Shown here: positions 51,234 to 62,410 of the stretch, one piece after another | How positions within the stretch are numbered: the stretch's first letter is position 1 | How the letters are laid out: each line of letters starts with the position of its first letter | Assembly (NCBI GenBank): GCA_002286715.1 | Contig: NSJX01000027.1 | Location: forward strand, 310,001-374,000 | Direction: 5' to 3' | Length of the DNA: 64,000 bases | From: Dentipellis sp. KUC8613 | Taxonomy: Eukaryota; Basidiomycota; Agaricomycetes; Russulales; Hericiaceae | Notes under the pieces: model-generated | Seen by the model: the letters and a program-made list of their open reading frames with translations, nothing else | What the model was told of the DNA's origin: nothing | The model's database searches: none | Made by a program: the position numbers and the translations under genes

Positions 51234-54200
51234 TTCTGACTGTAAGTAACATGATATATCCTGTTTACTGTCACCGTGCATGGAGTATTCAAGTTTCGAA
51301 TGAATGCATTATATATACGCGCGCGTCCGCGCAAACATGCTCGACGCATTGAAAATCCTACGAGCTGTATATCATAACTACAATTAGCTACTAGTGCAGG
51401 AGTCGGCAAGCAAGTGTACACGCCACTGGCGGTATGAGCAGACTTGCCCGGACCGCTGTGAGGGTAACCTCCCGGGACCGCCGGCCCGGCAGCGACTCGG
51501 CCATTTGGCCCGGCTCTCGAGCTCTCTGTCGCCTACTCCGAGTCCTCACTGGTGCTCATTCACCGCATTCTTGTCATTCTCTCGAAGGCCGAACCTGGTT
51601 GACGCTCTCCAGAGCAGGTCTCCAGCTCGCTTTATTGTATGCTTGACGTAGTCCCCGTTGCTGACCTCGATAAGGAAGATAGTCGTTTATGCCCGACGGT
51701 GTCTCGCAATGTCTCTTGAACTGGTCTTATTTTCATCTCTATGCTGCACTCGGGTCAAATATCACTTAAATCTTGTCCCACTAGCAGCCTACCAGTGCCA
51801 GGGTTACGGCGTCATGTCATGCGCAGCGCACTAAAATGATGAACACGTCGTATCCAAGTTGTGATAGCATCTTACCCCACATTCCGGGACCCACCTTCAT
51901 CAATGTTCGATCTCCTTTCCGATATCTCATCCCGCCGAAAAGCTGGACTGAGCGTCGAATTCGATCATGTTGACAGAACTCATGGCTGCGCAAGCTGTCT
52001 TGTCAAGCCTCTCAGTGCATACGATCCCTGTAGTTGTAAAAAGTGCGTCTCCATATTCATCTTCCTCACCAGTCGCGACACAAACACATCCCTGTATGTT
52101 GCTACTGGATCGCTCACTTGTAGCTCACGCCCGCTACTTCCAGTCGAAGTCATCAATTGCGCTGACTTGCGCTCGCCTCATGCGCAACCGCCTATTGCTT
52201 CCCGGCGCCGCAACCCCAGATGCCTGCGATGCCACCGACGCCGTGGGCTTTGCATATTTCCTCGCCCCACCACTCGCAGACACGGCGGCGCCAGTTGCAG
52301 CAGCCACCGGCGTCGCGGACCCCGTGTGACCGGCAGTAGATGGCTGGTCGGACGGATGCGTGCTGGTGTGCGTTGGCTGCGAGCATTTTGTATAGAGATT
52401 TACGGGGACATGAGTAGAATGCCATGGAATTCTTTTGTTTAAGACTGTTCCGGGCGAACCTTCGCATTCAGAGACATACAAGCCCTACGAGCACAGGACA
52501 TTCTGGTCTCAGAATATCGCTGCGGGGCCACGGCATGTAACTGCTACTAGCATATATGCACGTGGGCTGCTCAAGAGGATGACTATATGCGTAAGTAAAG
52601 ATGACTGGGCACGAAGAGAGTGTGACAGGCCCCGGGCCGGGCGAATGGGAGGTGCAGGTACGGTTTTGAGGGTACCGAGGTTTTGGTATGGTAGCAGAGA
52701 AGACGAACTGGTGGCGGCGAAGATAGTGTGTGGACCGATATTGAGAGGTTCTCGGCGGTGCTCCGTTCCATTGGGGCTGGTTCGATGTTATTCTGTTCGG
52801 TCGCTGCGAGCGAGCTTGAAAGCTCCGCACGTGTATAGTCCACTTTTTGCTCTGCTGCGGCTTTCAGTACGCATCGAGGCGGTGAGAAAAGGAATGCTCA
52901 CTGGGCCCGGCGGATAGGGTCATAAGATGCTGGAATGTCGAGTTGCTTGTACGAGCTATCGACTTCAGCCGCATTTCTAAGTCGAGCAATCCTTGGTGTC
53001 CACGCCTGAAATACTGATTCAAAAAAGAGCGTCAAGACTAAGTACGGAGGGCTCAACGTGCCTTCACTTTCAGTTTCGGAACGCTTGATCCCAACAGATC
53101 TCGCAATTGTCACCTACGCGTGTCGTAGGTCCAGCCTTCCAGAATACCTTTATTGCGCGTGGGGTACTTGCCGGCGCCATTGCGTCGGTAACTACCGACC
53201 ACATCCACGTTCGCGTTCCGTTTCCTACTGCGGAGCTCCACGGCGCGCTGCTCGACGCTCTCGAATCTTGGCACACGCCCAGGCGGACCTGGACGCATAT
53301 GCGTCTTGGGGTCAGCGGACACTAAGTACTGGGCAGCGCGACTGCCTGTTCCAGCTCGCGACTGTGCGGAACGGAGAGCCGGATGTGCATCGCGATATGA
53401 AGGAACTACGGCTCGCGAGCCAATCAGGAGCAGGCGCAGATGCACAAAGGATGTCGATGGCCTCGAAGATTCAGTGCACAAGGGAAGATCAAAATTCGAG
53501 AGCAAGATCTAGTAGTAAGAGAGGCCCGCTGACGTGTAAGTGGTGCTCGGAGCGTAAAGATCGCGCGCGATATGAAGGAAGCACTAGCAGGAGTCGAGAG
53601 AATGCATATATGAATCGCAATACAAATTTCTGCGGTGGTACGCGCGACACGCGTGTGCATGGACATGTCTAAAGGATAAAAGCCGGAGCCGCAGGAAGCA
53701 TGGGCTGCAGGAGACGCTTGGGAAGCCTGGACATGCCGCGGCCCGGGCAGTGTGAGAGGGCGCTGTGCCAATCCAGAATGGCCAATCCGCGGAGACTCGG
53801 GGGGTAAGTACTTACTGCAGCAGGCAGAGAGGGCGACTGGCCACCGAGCAGGTACATGCATGCATGAAGCTAAGCATGGAGACAGCATGCTGAAACGCGC
53901 GTGTCGACCGACGTCGATCAGGATGATTGCCTTGCAGCGCCGATAAATCGCAAACACGTCAAACGTCGCGTGGGTTGAGAGGCCGAGAGAGCAAGGCGAT
54001 GCGCAATTGCAAGGGGCAGCAGGAAAAAGAGCGGGACGCCAGAGTATCCGGGGAGTGCAGGGGGGAGGCCTGTGATTACGCGGGCGAGAGTGAAGGTGTC
54101 GAGCGTGTGTGCCGGGATTAGGGGCAGCCGAAGAGAAGGAAGCAGGCACGGCATGCTAGGCGGTGTGCGCGACGATGTGGGGGACGATCATGCGACCGTG

Positions 54201-54704
54201 ACGCGACCACGAGAGGACGCGACGAACCTGCGCGGGGGCGCGGACGCGAAACGTGCAGACGGCGACGGCGGGCCGCGGGGCCGCGTCGAGGGCACTATCG
54301 GATAACACGCACGGTGCCAATGACGGCGATGACGCACCCGTTTTGGCGAATGTGCGCATCGATGGAGACGAGCGGTGCGCACTCGGCCGCGGCGCAGGGA
54401 CTCGGAACGCGGGCACATCTCGCAGGATTGTAGGGACGGAGGGGCGAACGTGGGGTTGCTCAGTGGCGGGCGGCGGGAGACCCCGGACAGGGCTGGACAC
54501 AGCGGCGGCGGGGGCGTCCGAGAAAACCCCATGCGTCGGGGCGGGGGATCGATGGATGCGGGGAGAGGCGGTGGCGGGGGGCGTGGCGGTCTGGGCGGGG
54601 CGGATGCCGAATGCGTCTGTACGGCCGACTTTCGATAATCGACCATCGCCTACTTATACTCTCTCCTAGTCTCCTGTCGCTCTCTCATCTCTCTTCTCGC
54701 CGCC
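51234..54704. other. Gene-poor region upstream of TPS2
   Basis: About 3.5 kb without a recognisable gene. Several frames of 110-200 codons occur on both strands (for example 51967-52329 on plus, with ATG, 120 codons, Ala/Ser-rich), but none has a motif. From about 54150 the sequence is very GC-rich and contains AGGGG-type stress-element cores on plus (near 54059, 54119 and 54441), which would fit stress control of TPS2 but also arise by chance in such sequence. Confidence 0.4.
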
Positions 54705-57700
54705 ATGGACAGCTTCCACGAACCCCAGCAGGCCACCCGCCCCATCCAGCTCAACGCCGTCCGCGACGCAGTCCGCGCCCGCGAGGCCGACCTCCGCGCC
54801 CAGGGCATCCACCTCTCCGGTCGCGTCCTCCATGTCTGCCACTACCTCCCCATCACCGCAACCCTGCATTCATCTTCTCGCCCTGGAATCATAAGCCCGC
54901 CCGCCACCCCGCCACCCGCCCCCGCCGACATCCCGCCATCTCCAGTCGAGGCGTCACAGCCTCCCGCAACCGATGCACCCCAGGGCGACGAGCCCCGCCT
55001 GCGCCCCAAGTGGAGCCTCGCCGCACGCCAAGGCCATGCCGCCATGATTAGCGGCATCCGCTCGCTCTCTGCAACCCACGACCAGCTGATTATCGGCTGG
55101 ACAGGCGACATCGAGAGCCCCGTCTCGTCCTCCTGTACGTTTCACTCAGGCTAATTGTTCGCGCTCACGCTCACCCGCCGCGCCCGCAGCGGGCGAGAAG
55201 CTCACCATTCCCTCAAACGCGCTCTCTGACGAGGACAAGGCCGCCCTTGAGCACGAGATCGCGCACTACGAACCCGACGACGATGACTCGTCCCTTCCGT
55301 CCGGTATGTACCGCTGCATGACTCGCGTCATTCCCGGTCTTCCTGACTCCTACCCGCGTCCAGGCATCGCAGAGCGTGCCAGCGCCAAGTCGCGCACCAG
55401 CTACGTCCCTGTGTGGCTCGAGGACGGCGTTGCACACGGACACTATGAGGGCTACTGCAAGAACAGTATGTGTATACCCGCCCTACCGCATACATGCGCT
55501 CATCGTTCTTCCCAATTTATGCTTTACATCCCCTCTGCTTCCTGTACTCGCGTCCGGCCGACTATATGCGCGTCATACTTGGTTCTATGCGCGTCATACC
55601 TGACCATATGCGCATCTCCTAACTATATGCGCATCTACTACTGTCATACGCGCCACCCTGCATTCTCCACCTGCGTATATGCGCCCCCGCAGCCCTTTGG
55701 CCACTCTTCCACTACCTCCTCTGGCAAGACGTCGCGCCCAACTCCAACTCCGCCTCCTTCAGCGCCGACGCGCACTGGCCGCCGTACGAGGCCGCCAACG
55801 CCGCGTTCGCGCGGCGCGTCGCGGAGATCTACCAGCCGGGCGACCTCGTGTGGGTGCACGACTACCACCTGCTGCTCGTCCCGCGCATGATCCGCGGGCT
55901 CGTCGGCGAGGGCGTCGATGCGGACGGCCAGGCGCTGCCGCAGGCGCACCCGGACGGCAGCGCGCAGGTGCCCGGGCAGGGGCAGGGGATTTGCATCGGG
56001 CTGTTCGTGCATACTCCGTGGCCGAGCAGCGAGGTCTTCCGCTGTCTGCCGCGTGCGTTCTATTATTCTTTATCCGCTGTTTGTCCTTGGCTGACGTGTG
56101 GAATGCAGGCCGCAAGGAGATTCTCGACGGCATGCTTGGCGCGAATCTGGTCTGCTTCCAGACGTACTCGTACGCGCGCCACTTCGTGTCGTCGTGCGTC
56201 CGCGTGTGCGGGTACGAGGTGGCCCCCACTGGGAAGGGCGGGAAGGGCAGCGATACCGGGGAGAGTATGGGCATCGACGTGCAGGGCCATGTCACGGCCG
56301 TGCGGCACTGCTCCGTCGGCGTCGATGCGGAGCGCGTCGCGAAGGACCTGTACGTTGCCTGCTTATCCCACACTACAATCAATATGTATGCTGATGCTGG
56401 GGATTGTAGGCTCCGCCCGGGCATCCAGCCCAACCTCGCTGCGCTGCTGAAGTTGTACACGGGCAAGAAGATCATCATTGGCCGGGACAAGCTCGATGTC
56501 GTTAAGGGCGTGCTGCAGAAGCTGCGTGCGTTCGCGAAGCTGCTGCGTGACTACCCTGAGTGGCGCGGCAAGGTGCGTCTATTCTACGCCTAAAAATGCT
56601 TGATGATGGCTAATGCACATGCTGCAGGTTGTGCTGATCCAGGTGACCAGTCCCGCGCTGAGCGACAGCCCACGGCTGGAGCGCCAGGTCAGCGAGCTGG
56701 TGAGCAGCATCAACGGCGAGTTTGGCGGGCTCGACTTCGTGCCTGTGCATCACTAGTATGTTCCTTCCCCATCGTATCCTCGACTATTTGCTGATGCGAT
56801 GTTGTAGCCACCAAACGATCAAGAAGGACGAATTCTACGCCCTACTGTCAGCTGCAGACCTCGGCGTCATCACACCCCTGCGCGACGGCATGAACACGAC
56901 GTCGATGGAGTTCGTGATCGCGCAGGACAAGACGAAGCATAGTCCGCTCGTGCTCAGCGAGTTCATGGGCATCTCGAGCAACATGATCGAGGCGCTGCAG
57001 ATCAACCCGTGGAATCTTGGGGTGCGTGGGCATTGTCATCGAGCCCTTCGTCGATGTTAACGTTGGGTCCGTATTACAGGACGTGGCCGCTGCAATGGAC
57101 CGCGGGCTGCGCATGTCGGACGAGGAGAAGCTCACGCGGCACAAGGCGCTCTACCAGGTCGCGACGACGCACACCTCGCACACCTGGGCCGCGATGCTCG
57201 TCAAGATGCTGCTGAACGCGATGGACTCGCAGAACATGGCGCGCCAGACGCCCGTGCTGCCGCTCGAGCGCATGGTCGAGCGCTACGCCGCCGCGAAGAA
57301 GCGGCTGTTCCTCTGCGACTACGACGGCACGCTCGCGCCGATCGTCAAGACGCCCTCGATGGCCGTGCCCTCACCCGAGACGCTGCAGGCGCTCGAGACG
57401 CTCTCGACGAACCCGCAGAACCTGGTCTACATCATCTCAGGGCGCGACGGCGCGTTCCTCGAGGCGCACCTCGGGCACCTCACACATCTGGGGATGTCGG
57501 CCGAGCACGGCGGGTTCATCCGCGAGCCGGGGGCGCGGACGTGGACGAACTTCACGGCGACGCTGGACATGGGCTGGATGGACGAGGTGCTGGAGGTGTT
57601 CCGGTACTACACGGAGCGCACGACGGGGTCGCACATCGAGGTGAAGAAGAGCAGCATCACGTGGCACTACCGCTCGAGCGACCCCGAGTGGGGCCAGTTC

Positions 57701-58274
57701 CAGTGCCGGCAGTGCCAGGACCTGCTGGAGAACAACGTCGCGCATAAACGCCCGATTGAGGTGCTCGTGGGCAAGAAGAATCTGGAGGTGCGCCCGATTG
57801 CGGTGAACAAGGGCGAGATTGTGAAGCGGATCTTGTATGAGCATCCGGATGCGGAGTTTGTGTTCTGCGCGGGCGACGATAAGGTCTGTCTCTGTCTCAG
57901 TCTCTGTCTTCCGCCCTTCAGACGCTGACAAAATGTGAATGCACACACAGACGGACGAAGACATGTTCCGCTCGCTCTGCTTCCAGAGCCCGGGCGCGGA
58001 CGGCGCGCTGCACATGGACCCACCGCTCTCGATGACGCTCGCGAAGGACAAGGACAAGGACAAGGACGCACCCGCGCCCGCGCCGGAGCCCAAGACGCTC
58101 GCGCTGCGCGCAGACGACATCTTCACGACCGCCGTCGGGCATGCGACGAAGCGCACGCTCGCGAAGTGGCACGTCACGAGCCCGGCGGAGGTGATTGGTG
58201 GGCTACTGACGCTCGCGGGCGAGGAGCGCCACGAGCGCGAGCTCGAGCGCGAGGAGGGAGAGGCGAAGCTGTGA
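54705..58274 (+). CDS. TPS2: Trehalose-6-phosphate phosphatase (TPS2 type: TPS-like + TPP)
   Basis: Dephosphorylates trehalose-6-phosphate to trehalose within the fungal TPS complex; cytosolic. Ten exons (54705-55134, 55190-55303, 55364-55465, 55693-56052, 56109-56349, 56410-56572, 56628-56755, 56808-57021, 57080-57883, 57951-58274) sum to 2880 nt, giving 959 aa. The N-terminal GT20-like domain has RVLHVCHYLPI, LWPLFHYLLW, DLVWVHDYHLLLVPRM, IGLFVHTPWPSSEVFRCLP, LGANLVCFQTYSYARHF, IIIGRDKLDVVKGVLQKL and LLSAADLGVITPLRDGMN; in this family it is usually inactive in synthesis. The C-terminal HAD phosphatase shows motif I FLCDYDGTLAP, ISGRDG, SAEHGGFI and motif III AGDDKTDEDMF across the last intron. 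A Lys-Asp repeat near 58040-58065 is a lineage-specific insertion. Intron 3 is unusual (see findings). Confidence 0.96.
55466..55692 (+). repeat. Short tandem motif inside TPS2 intron 3
   Basis: This 227-nt intron is about four times longer than the gene's others. It carries five TATGCGC cores at 55565, 55586, 55607, 55626 and 55678, the first four spaced 19-21 nt apart within similar ~20-nt units. Splicing across it restores KNTLWPLFHYLLW, so it is intronic. Confidence 0.7.
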
Positions 58275-58880
58275 GTGTGGGAGGGGGCAAGTAAAGCAGT
58301 ATCGTACGGGTGGGTGTAAGATATGATTTGTGTTCTTGGGTCTTGGGTCGTGGGTCTCGGGCGGTCGACGTGCGACGGGTGTATATTGCAGACAGACTAC
58401 AGTGACAGCTACTATTAGTATTACTTAGAGCAAGCTAGCATCCATCCATCTATTTCTATTGCATTTTTGTAGATCTTCTTTTCTCTGTCATTCTCTGTCT
58501 CATTCTGGGCTTGCAGGCTGTGGGTTCTTGATGGTAGAATGGATGTGTTCCTTGCACTGTTGGTGCTCGTCCCTGCCTCCCTGCCTTCCTTGCTTCATCA
58601 CTGGACTGAATCTCACCTTGCCCCTGCTTCCCTGTGCTCCATCTCTCATGAGGTCATAGAGTAATATGAACACATATTGTACATTGATTGATTGGCCACT
58701 ACACACTGCATATGTACACAGAACTAGTACATATAGTAAGATACATGGCTGAATCATGAAAAATTGGCATGGTAAGTAGATTCTGAAGTAACAGACAGAT
58801 TGATGAGCCTGTAATGTTGGTGTCAGTATTCCATTTCATTGACATTCTCAGGAGAAAGAAGAGAAAAATACTTACCTCAG
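58275..58880. other. Convergent 3' region of TPS2 and NLR
   Basis: Holds the TPS2 3' UTR and, on minus, the NLR 3' UTR with a good intron at 58809-58875. GC content drops from the TPS2 side to the NLR side. No further gene seen. Confidence 0.5.
58809..58875 (-). other. Predicted 3' UTR intron of the NLR gene
   Basis: Directly after the NLR stop (58881-58883) the minus strand has GAG|GTAAGTA, a branch-like AATACTGACACC and ATTACAG|G, bounding a 67-nt intron that begins five bases past the stop codon. All signals are strong, so it is probably spliced in the 3' UTR. Confidence 0.5.
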
Positions 58881-61800
58881 TTATTTTGCACCATATCTGT
58901 GCAACAATTGAATCATGTCTTCATGATCATGTGCTGCTTCCAGTGCTGTGCCATATTTACCAGCTTGTGCATTGACCTCAGCACCTTCTTCTAGCAGAAT
59001 CTGAGCAATTTTTGTGTTGCCCCTCAATGATGCAGCAATGAGGGCTGTGCCATGTACACCAGCTTGTGCATTGATCTCAGCACCTTTTTCTAGCAGAATC
59101 TGAACAACATTTGTGTTGGCCCTCAATGATGCAGCAATGAGAGCTGTGCCATATCCACCAGCTTGTGTATTGATCTCAGCCCCTTTTTCTAACAGAATCT
59201 GTGCAATTTCTGTGTTACCCATCGATGATGCAGCTATGAGGGCTGTGCCATGTACACCAGCTTGTGCATTGATCTCAGCACCCTTTCCTAGCAGAATCTG
59301 TGCAATTTCTGTGTGACCCTGCAATGATGCAGCAATGAGGGCTGTGCCATGTACACCAGCTTGTGCATTGATCTCAGCACCTTTTTCTAGCAGAATCTGA
59401 GCAATTTCTGTGGAACCCCTTGATGATGCAGCAATCAGGGCTGTGTCATAATGACCAGCTTGTGCATTGACCTCAGCACCTTGTTCTAGCAGAATCTGAG
59501 CAATTTCTGTGGAACCCCTCAATGATGCAGCTATGAGGGCTGTGCCATAATGACCAGCTTGTGCATTGATCTCAGCACCTTTTTCTAGCAGAATCTTAGC
59601 TATTTCTGTGTTACCCCCCAATGATGCAGCTATGAGAGCTGTGCCATGTTCATCAACTTGTGCATTGATCTCAGAGCCTTTTTCAAGCAAGAGCCTCAGA
59701 ATCTGGCTATTACCTACCTGAGAGGCTCTGATAAGTGTAGTTTTTCTGTCCCATTGCATATTTACATTAGCTTCCTGTGACAGCAGCCACTCAATTATTT
59801 GAAAATTCTCATTATTTATTGCAGCATGTAATGCACGACTTAACTCTAGTCCATTGACCATATTATTGCTGTGCAACAGCTTCAGCATATCTAGCTTACC
59901 AATTGCACTACTACACCAAGCTGGAGAATGTTTGATCCTCCTAAATGGCCATGAGGAATAGCCACAGATGGTGTGATCTATTCTAACCTGTCTTTTTTCT
60001 CCAAATAGATGTAGTATATAGTCACATATATTCTTATTGGGGTCTAGCTCTGCATTCTGAATATGTTTGAGAACAAATTTTTTTGTGTATGTTTCAATCA
60101 TCCTCAAGTCACTATTGTCCTCTGTTGATACTAGAAAATACAAACAGCTTTGAGCAATCATTGTGTGAGAAACTGATAGATTTATATGATAAGGATTTGA
60201 CTGAGAGTCACCAGAGGTGAGGTATTCCTTGACAGAGAAGTGGCAAAACTGTATGCGTTCATTTGATTCAATGATGAGACTAGAAATAGGTCTCAACATG
60301 TTTGAAAAGTCTGGAAAGAGTGACTCTTTAAATTTAGGATGGGCTTCTCTGTATGATATCCCCACTGCTGCAGCTAGCTTACTCTTTGTGAGAGGCTGTT
60401 CAGAAAATGCAATCCAGCTGAGCATCATATGAAATATCTCTGCTTCTTTAGAGTCTATCCTCTGCAGAATGTTCTTGTATGTCTCCTCTAGGTCTTTAGG
60501 CAAATTATCCAGTACAATTCTCAATGCAACTCCTGAAGCACATTTCTTTAGTTCTTTGATCTGATATGAAACCCAAAGAAACCTATAAATATTATTGCTC
60601 AGTATATGTAAATCAAACCAGCATATGAAATGACTTACATTCCATCAGCTTTGCAAAGTAGACTGTCTCTGATTTGTTTTTTCAAGCCAGCATCATAATG
60701 TTGAAAGATACTGTCTGTCTGCAGCACAGTGGACAGATATGTTTCAATATCATTGTGCACCAGCCTGTCAAGATCTATAGAGTGAGACACTTTTTTCTGC
60801 TTGAAACAATCTTCAATATCAACTTCAGAGCGACTTGTGGCTAGAAAATGCACAGAGTAGTCTTTTCCAAGCATTATTTTATCCAGAAATGGCAATAGAA
60901 AATCATGTCTATCCTCTGGAAGACATTCATCCAGAGCATCCAGAACAATGTAAGCAGAGTTCAGCTGCTTCAAGATATCCCCAAGAGCATCATGTAGTTT
61001 CTGCCTGCTAGGCTGCATGTGACCATTGTCATGATCTGCATATAATTTTTTCAACACAGCAAAAGCCCCAGAGCTCTGATAACCAAGTTGCTTGACAAGA
61101 GACTGCAGCATGCCATGGCAATTTTGCTTTGATGGATCTCTGAAGTCAAAGTAGAAGAAAGCAACTGCACAAGAGGCTTTGAACCTGTGATCTTGCAACA
61201 TGTTGATGATTGTTGAACTACAATAGCTTCAGTCTTTCATATAAACATGGAAATATAGAATTTGCACAGGCTTACCACAATACACTTTTACCACCCCCAG
61301 CTGTAGACTTTATCAGCAAGAGATCACTGTCAGCACAATAAGATGCACTTGCGTTTGCCATGCAGCCACATTGAAGAATGGATACTGTGCATCCACTCAA
61401 CAAAGTCACTGTTTTGAAAAATCCATTGACCAGTCTTCTGCCCCTGTTTCACCTTATCTTGTGCTGCATTATGATTCACAGATGGATCAGGAGCAGCAAG
61501 CCACCCAAAGCATTTGTCATCTTCTGCAATGGACAAGTATCAGCCATGCAATTCCAAAGAAGAGTGAACAATGTATACTTTGAGTTTCTGTAAGATCTAC
61601 CATTTTCTGCAATGTCTGGCCAACTTTGCTGTGTATGTCTGCCAGGGCAGCAAGAGCCTCTTCCTTTGTCAAATCACTTAGCGTTTGCAGTGCATCCTCC
61701 AAAGCACTATCCTTTGCAAGAACACTATGAAAGAAATGCCCTTCACTTTAACGTAAGCAACCCAAATCACCATGTATCATCAGGAGAATGACATACTGAG

Positions 61801-62410
61801 ATAGCCTCTTTTGATGTCTTTTGTCACCATGCCAATGATAGAAAGTAGATGCACAAGTATCTCTACAAGCCTCTGCTGCAATCCATGAGAGATACTGCTC
61901 TTGACATATGTCTTGCAACGTTCAAGGAATGCTTGCATCCTTACAAAGATGTTGATGATAGCCTTGTAGCGAGCACTGACATTGTCGGCAGCCTGACAGA
62001 TGGTCATTCAATTGAGCGACATGCAATGGTAAACTGATGAGCATACGTCGAGAAGCAGCTTTACAGCCACAAATACAATCTTCGCTGGGGGGAATGCCTG
62101 AAATTATCATCACATAAGGACTATTGCCTTTATGAAGAAACACTCGACGCACCGCCTCTACAGCCTCACCCGCAATGTCCGCAATTGTCTGGATTACGTC
62201 GAGGACAGGCTTCACGGCTCCTTGTATCTTCTCTACTTGCTTATGATAGTTCTTGAACTTCTTCTGCTCGCCGTCTATGATCCCTAATAACTCGTCTGGG
62301 CTGGTGATGTTCACAAAATTGTGAGAAGCGTCCATGATGTTGATCTTCATATCGGCCTCGTATTGCTTGATCGCTGAGGCCCATATGTCAGAGAACTGAT
62401 TGTCGGCCAT
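58881..62410 (-). CDS. NLR: Goodbye-NACHT-ankyrin STAND receptor
   Basis: Predicted fungal NOD-like receptor of the STAND NTPase class. Eight exons (62153-62410, 62047-62097, 61797-61992, 61579-61740, 61353-61523, 61276-61300, 60639-61217, 58881-60582) total 3144 nt, giving 1047 aa in unbroken phase. N-terminal ~200 residues match the Goodbye effector-type domain: FSDIWASAIKQYEADMKINI, AFPPAKIVFVAVKLLLDAAD, then RLVEILVHLLSIIGMVTKDI and KEEALAALADIH. A linker with CFGWLAAPDPSVNHNAAQDK precedes the NACHT: Walker A WLHGKPGGGKSVLC (split by a GC-AG intron), Walker B IVLDALDEC, sensor-like FLATSRSEVDIE, then GMFLWVSYQIKELKKC and LPKDLEETYKNILQRI typical of this group. The C terminus is an ankyrin array with seven near-identical 33-aa units. 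No frameshift or stop; it appears intact. Codon use is AT-rich unlike its neighbours. Ligand and output are unknown. Confidence 0.94.
58959..59651 (-). repeat. Seven 99-nt ankyrin repeat units in the NLR
   Basis: Exactly seven 99-nt units encode 33-aa ankyrin repeats of the pattern xxGTALIAASxxGxTEIAQI and LLEKGAEINAQAG. They are bounded by more diverged units on both sides (RKTTLIRASQVGNSQILRLL before, KYGTALEAAHDHEDMIQLLH after). Differences fall mainly at repeat positions 1-2 (EH, HY, VH, GY) and 10-14 (LGGN, LRGS, SRGS, LQGH, SMGN, LRAN, LRGN), the loop and groove positions that normally contact ligands. Confidence 0.92.
61301..61352 (-). other. GC-AG intron within the Walker A codons of the NLR
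   Basis: 52-nt intron with donor C|GCAAGT, branch-like TTGCTGATAA and acceptor CTACAG. Removing it is the only phase-consistent way I found to join WLHGK to GGGKSVLC; no GT-AG pair does so. GCAAGT is the consensus form of GC-AG donors. Confidence 0.8.

Noticed and set aside
53107..53325. Plus-strand frame containing VRVPFPTAEL, reminiscent of KEOPS subunit Pcc1
   Set aside because: Starts without ATG, similarity stops after about ten residues, and no downstream exon continues the family pattern.
58959..59651. Regularly spaced near-identical repeats that could suggest a CRISPR array or satellite
   Set aside because: The units are 99 nt, fully coding, without unique spacers, and translate to ankyrin repeats in a eukaryotic gene.
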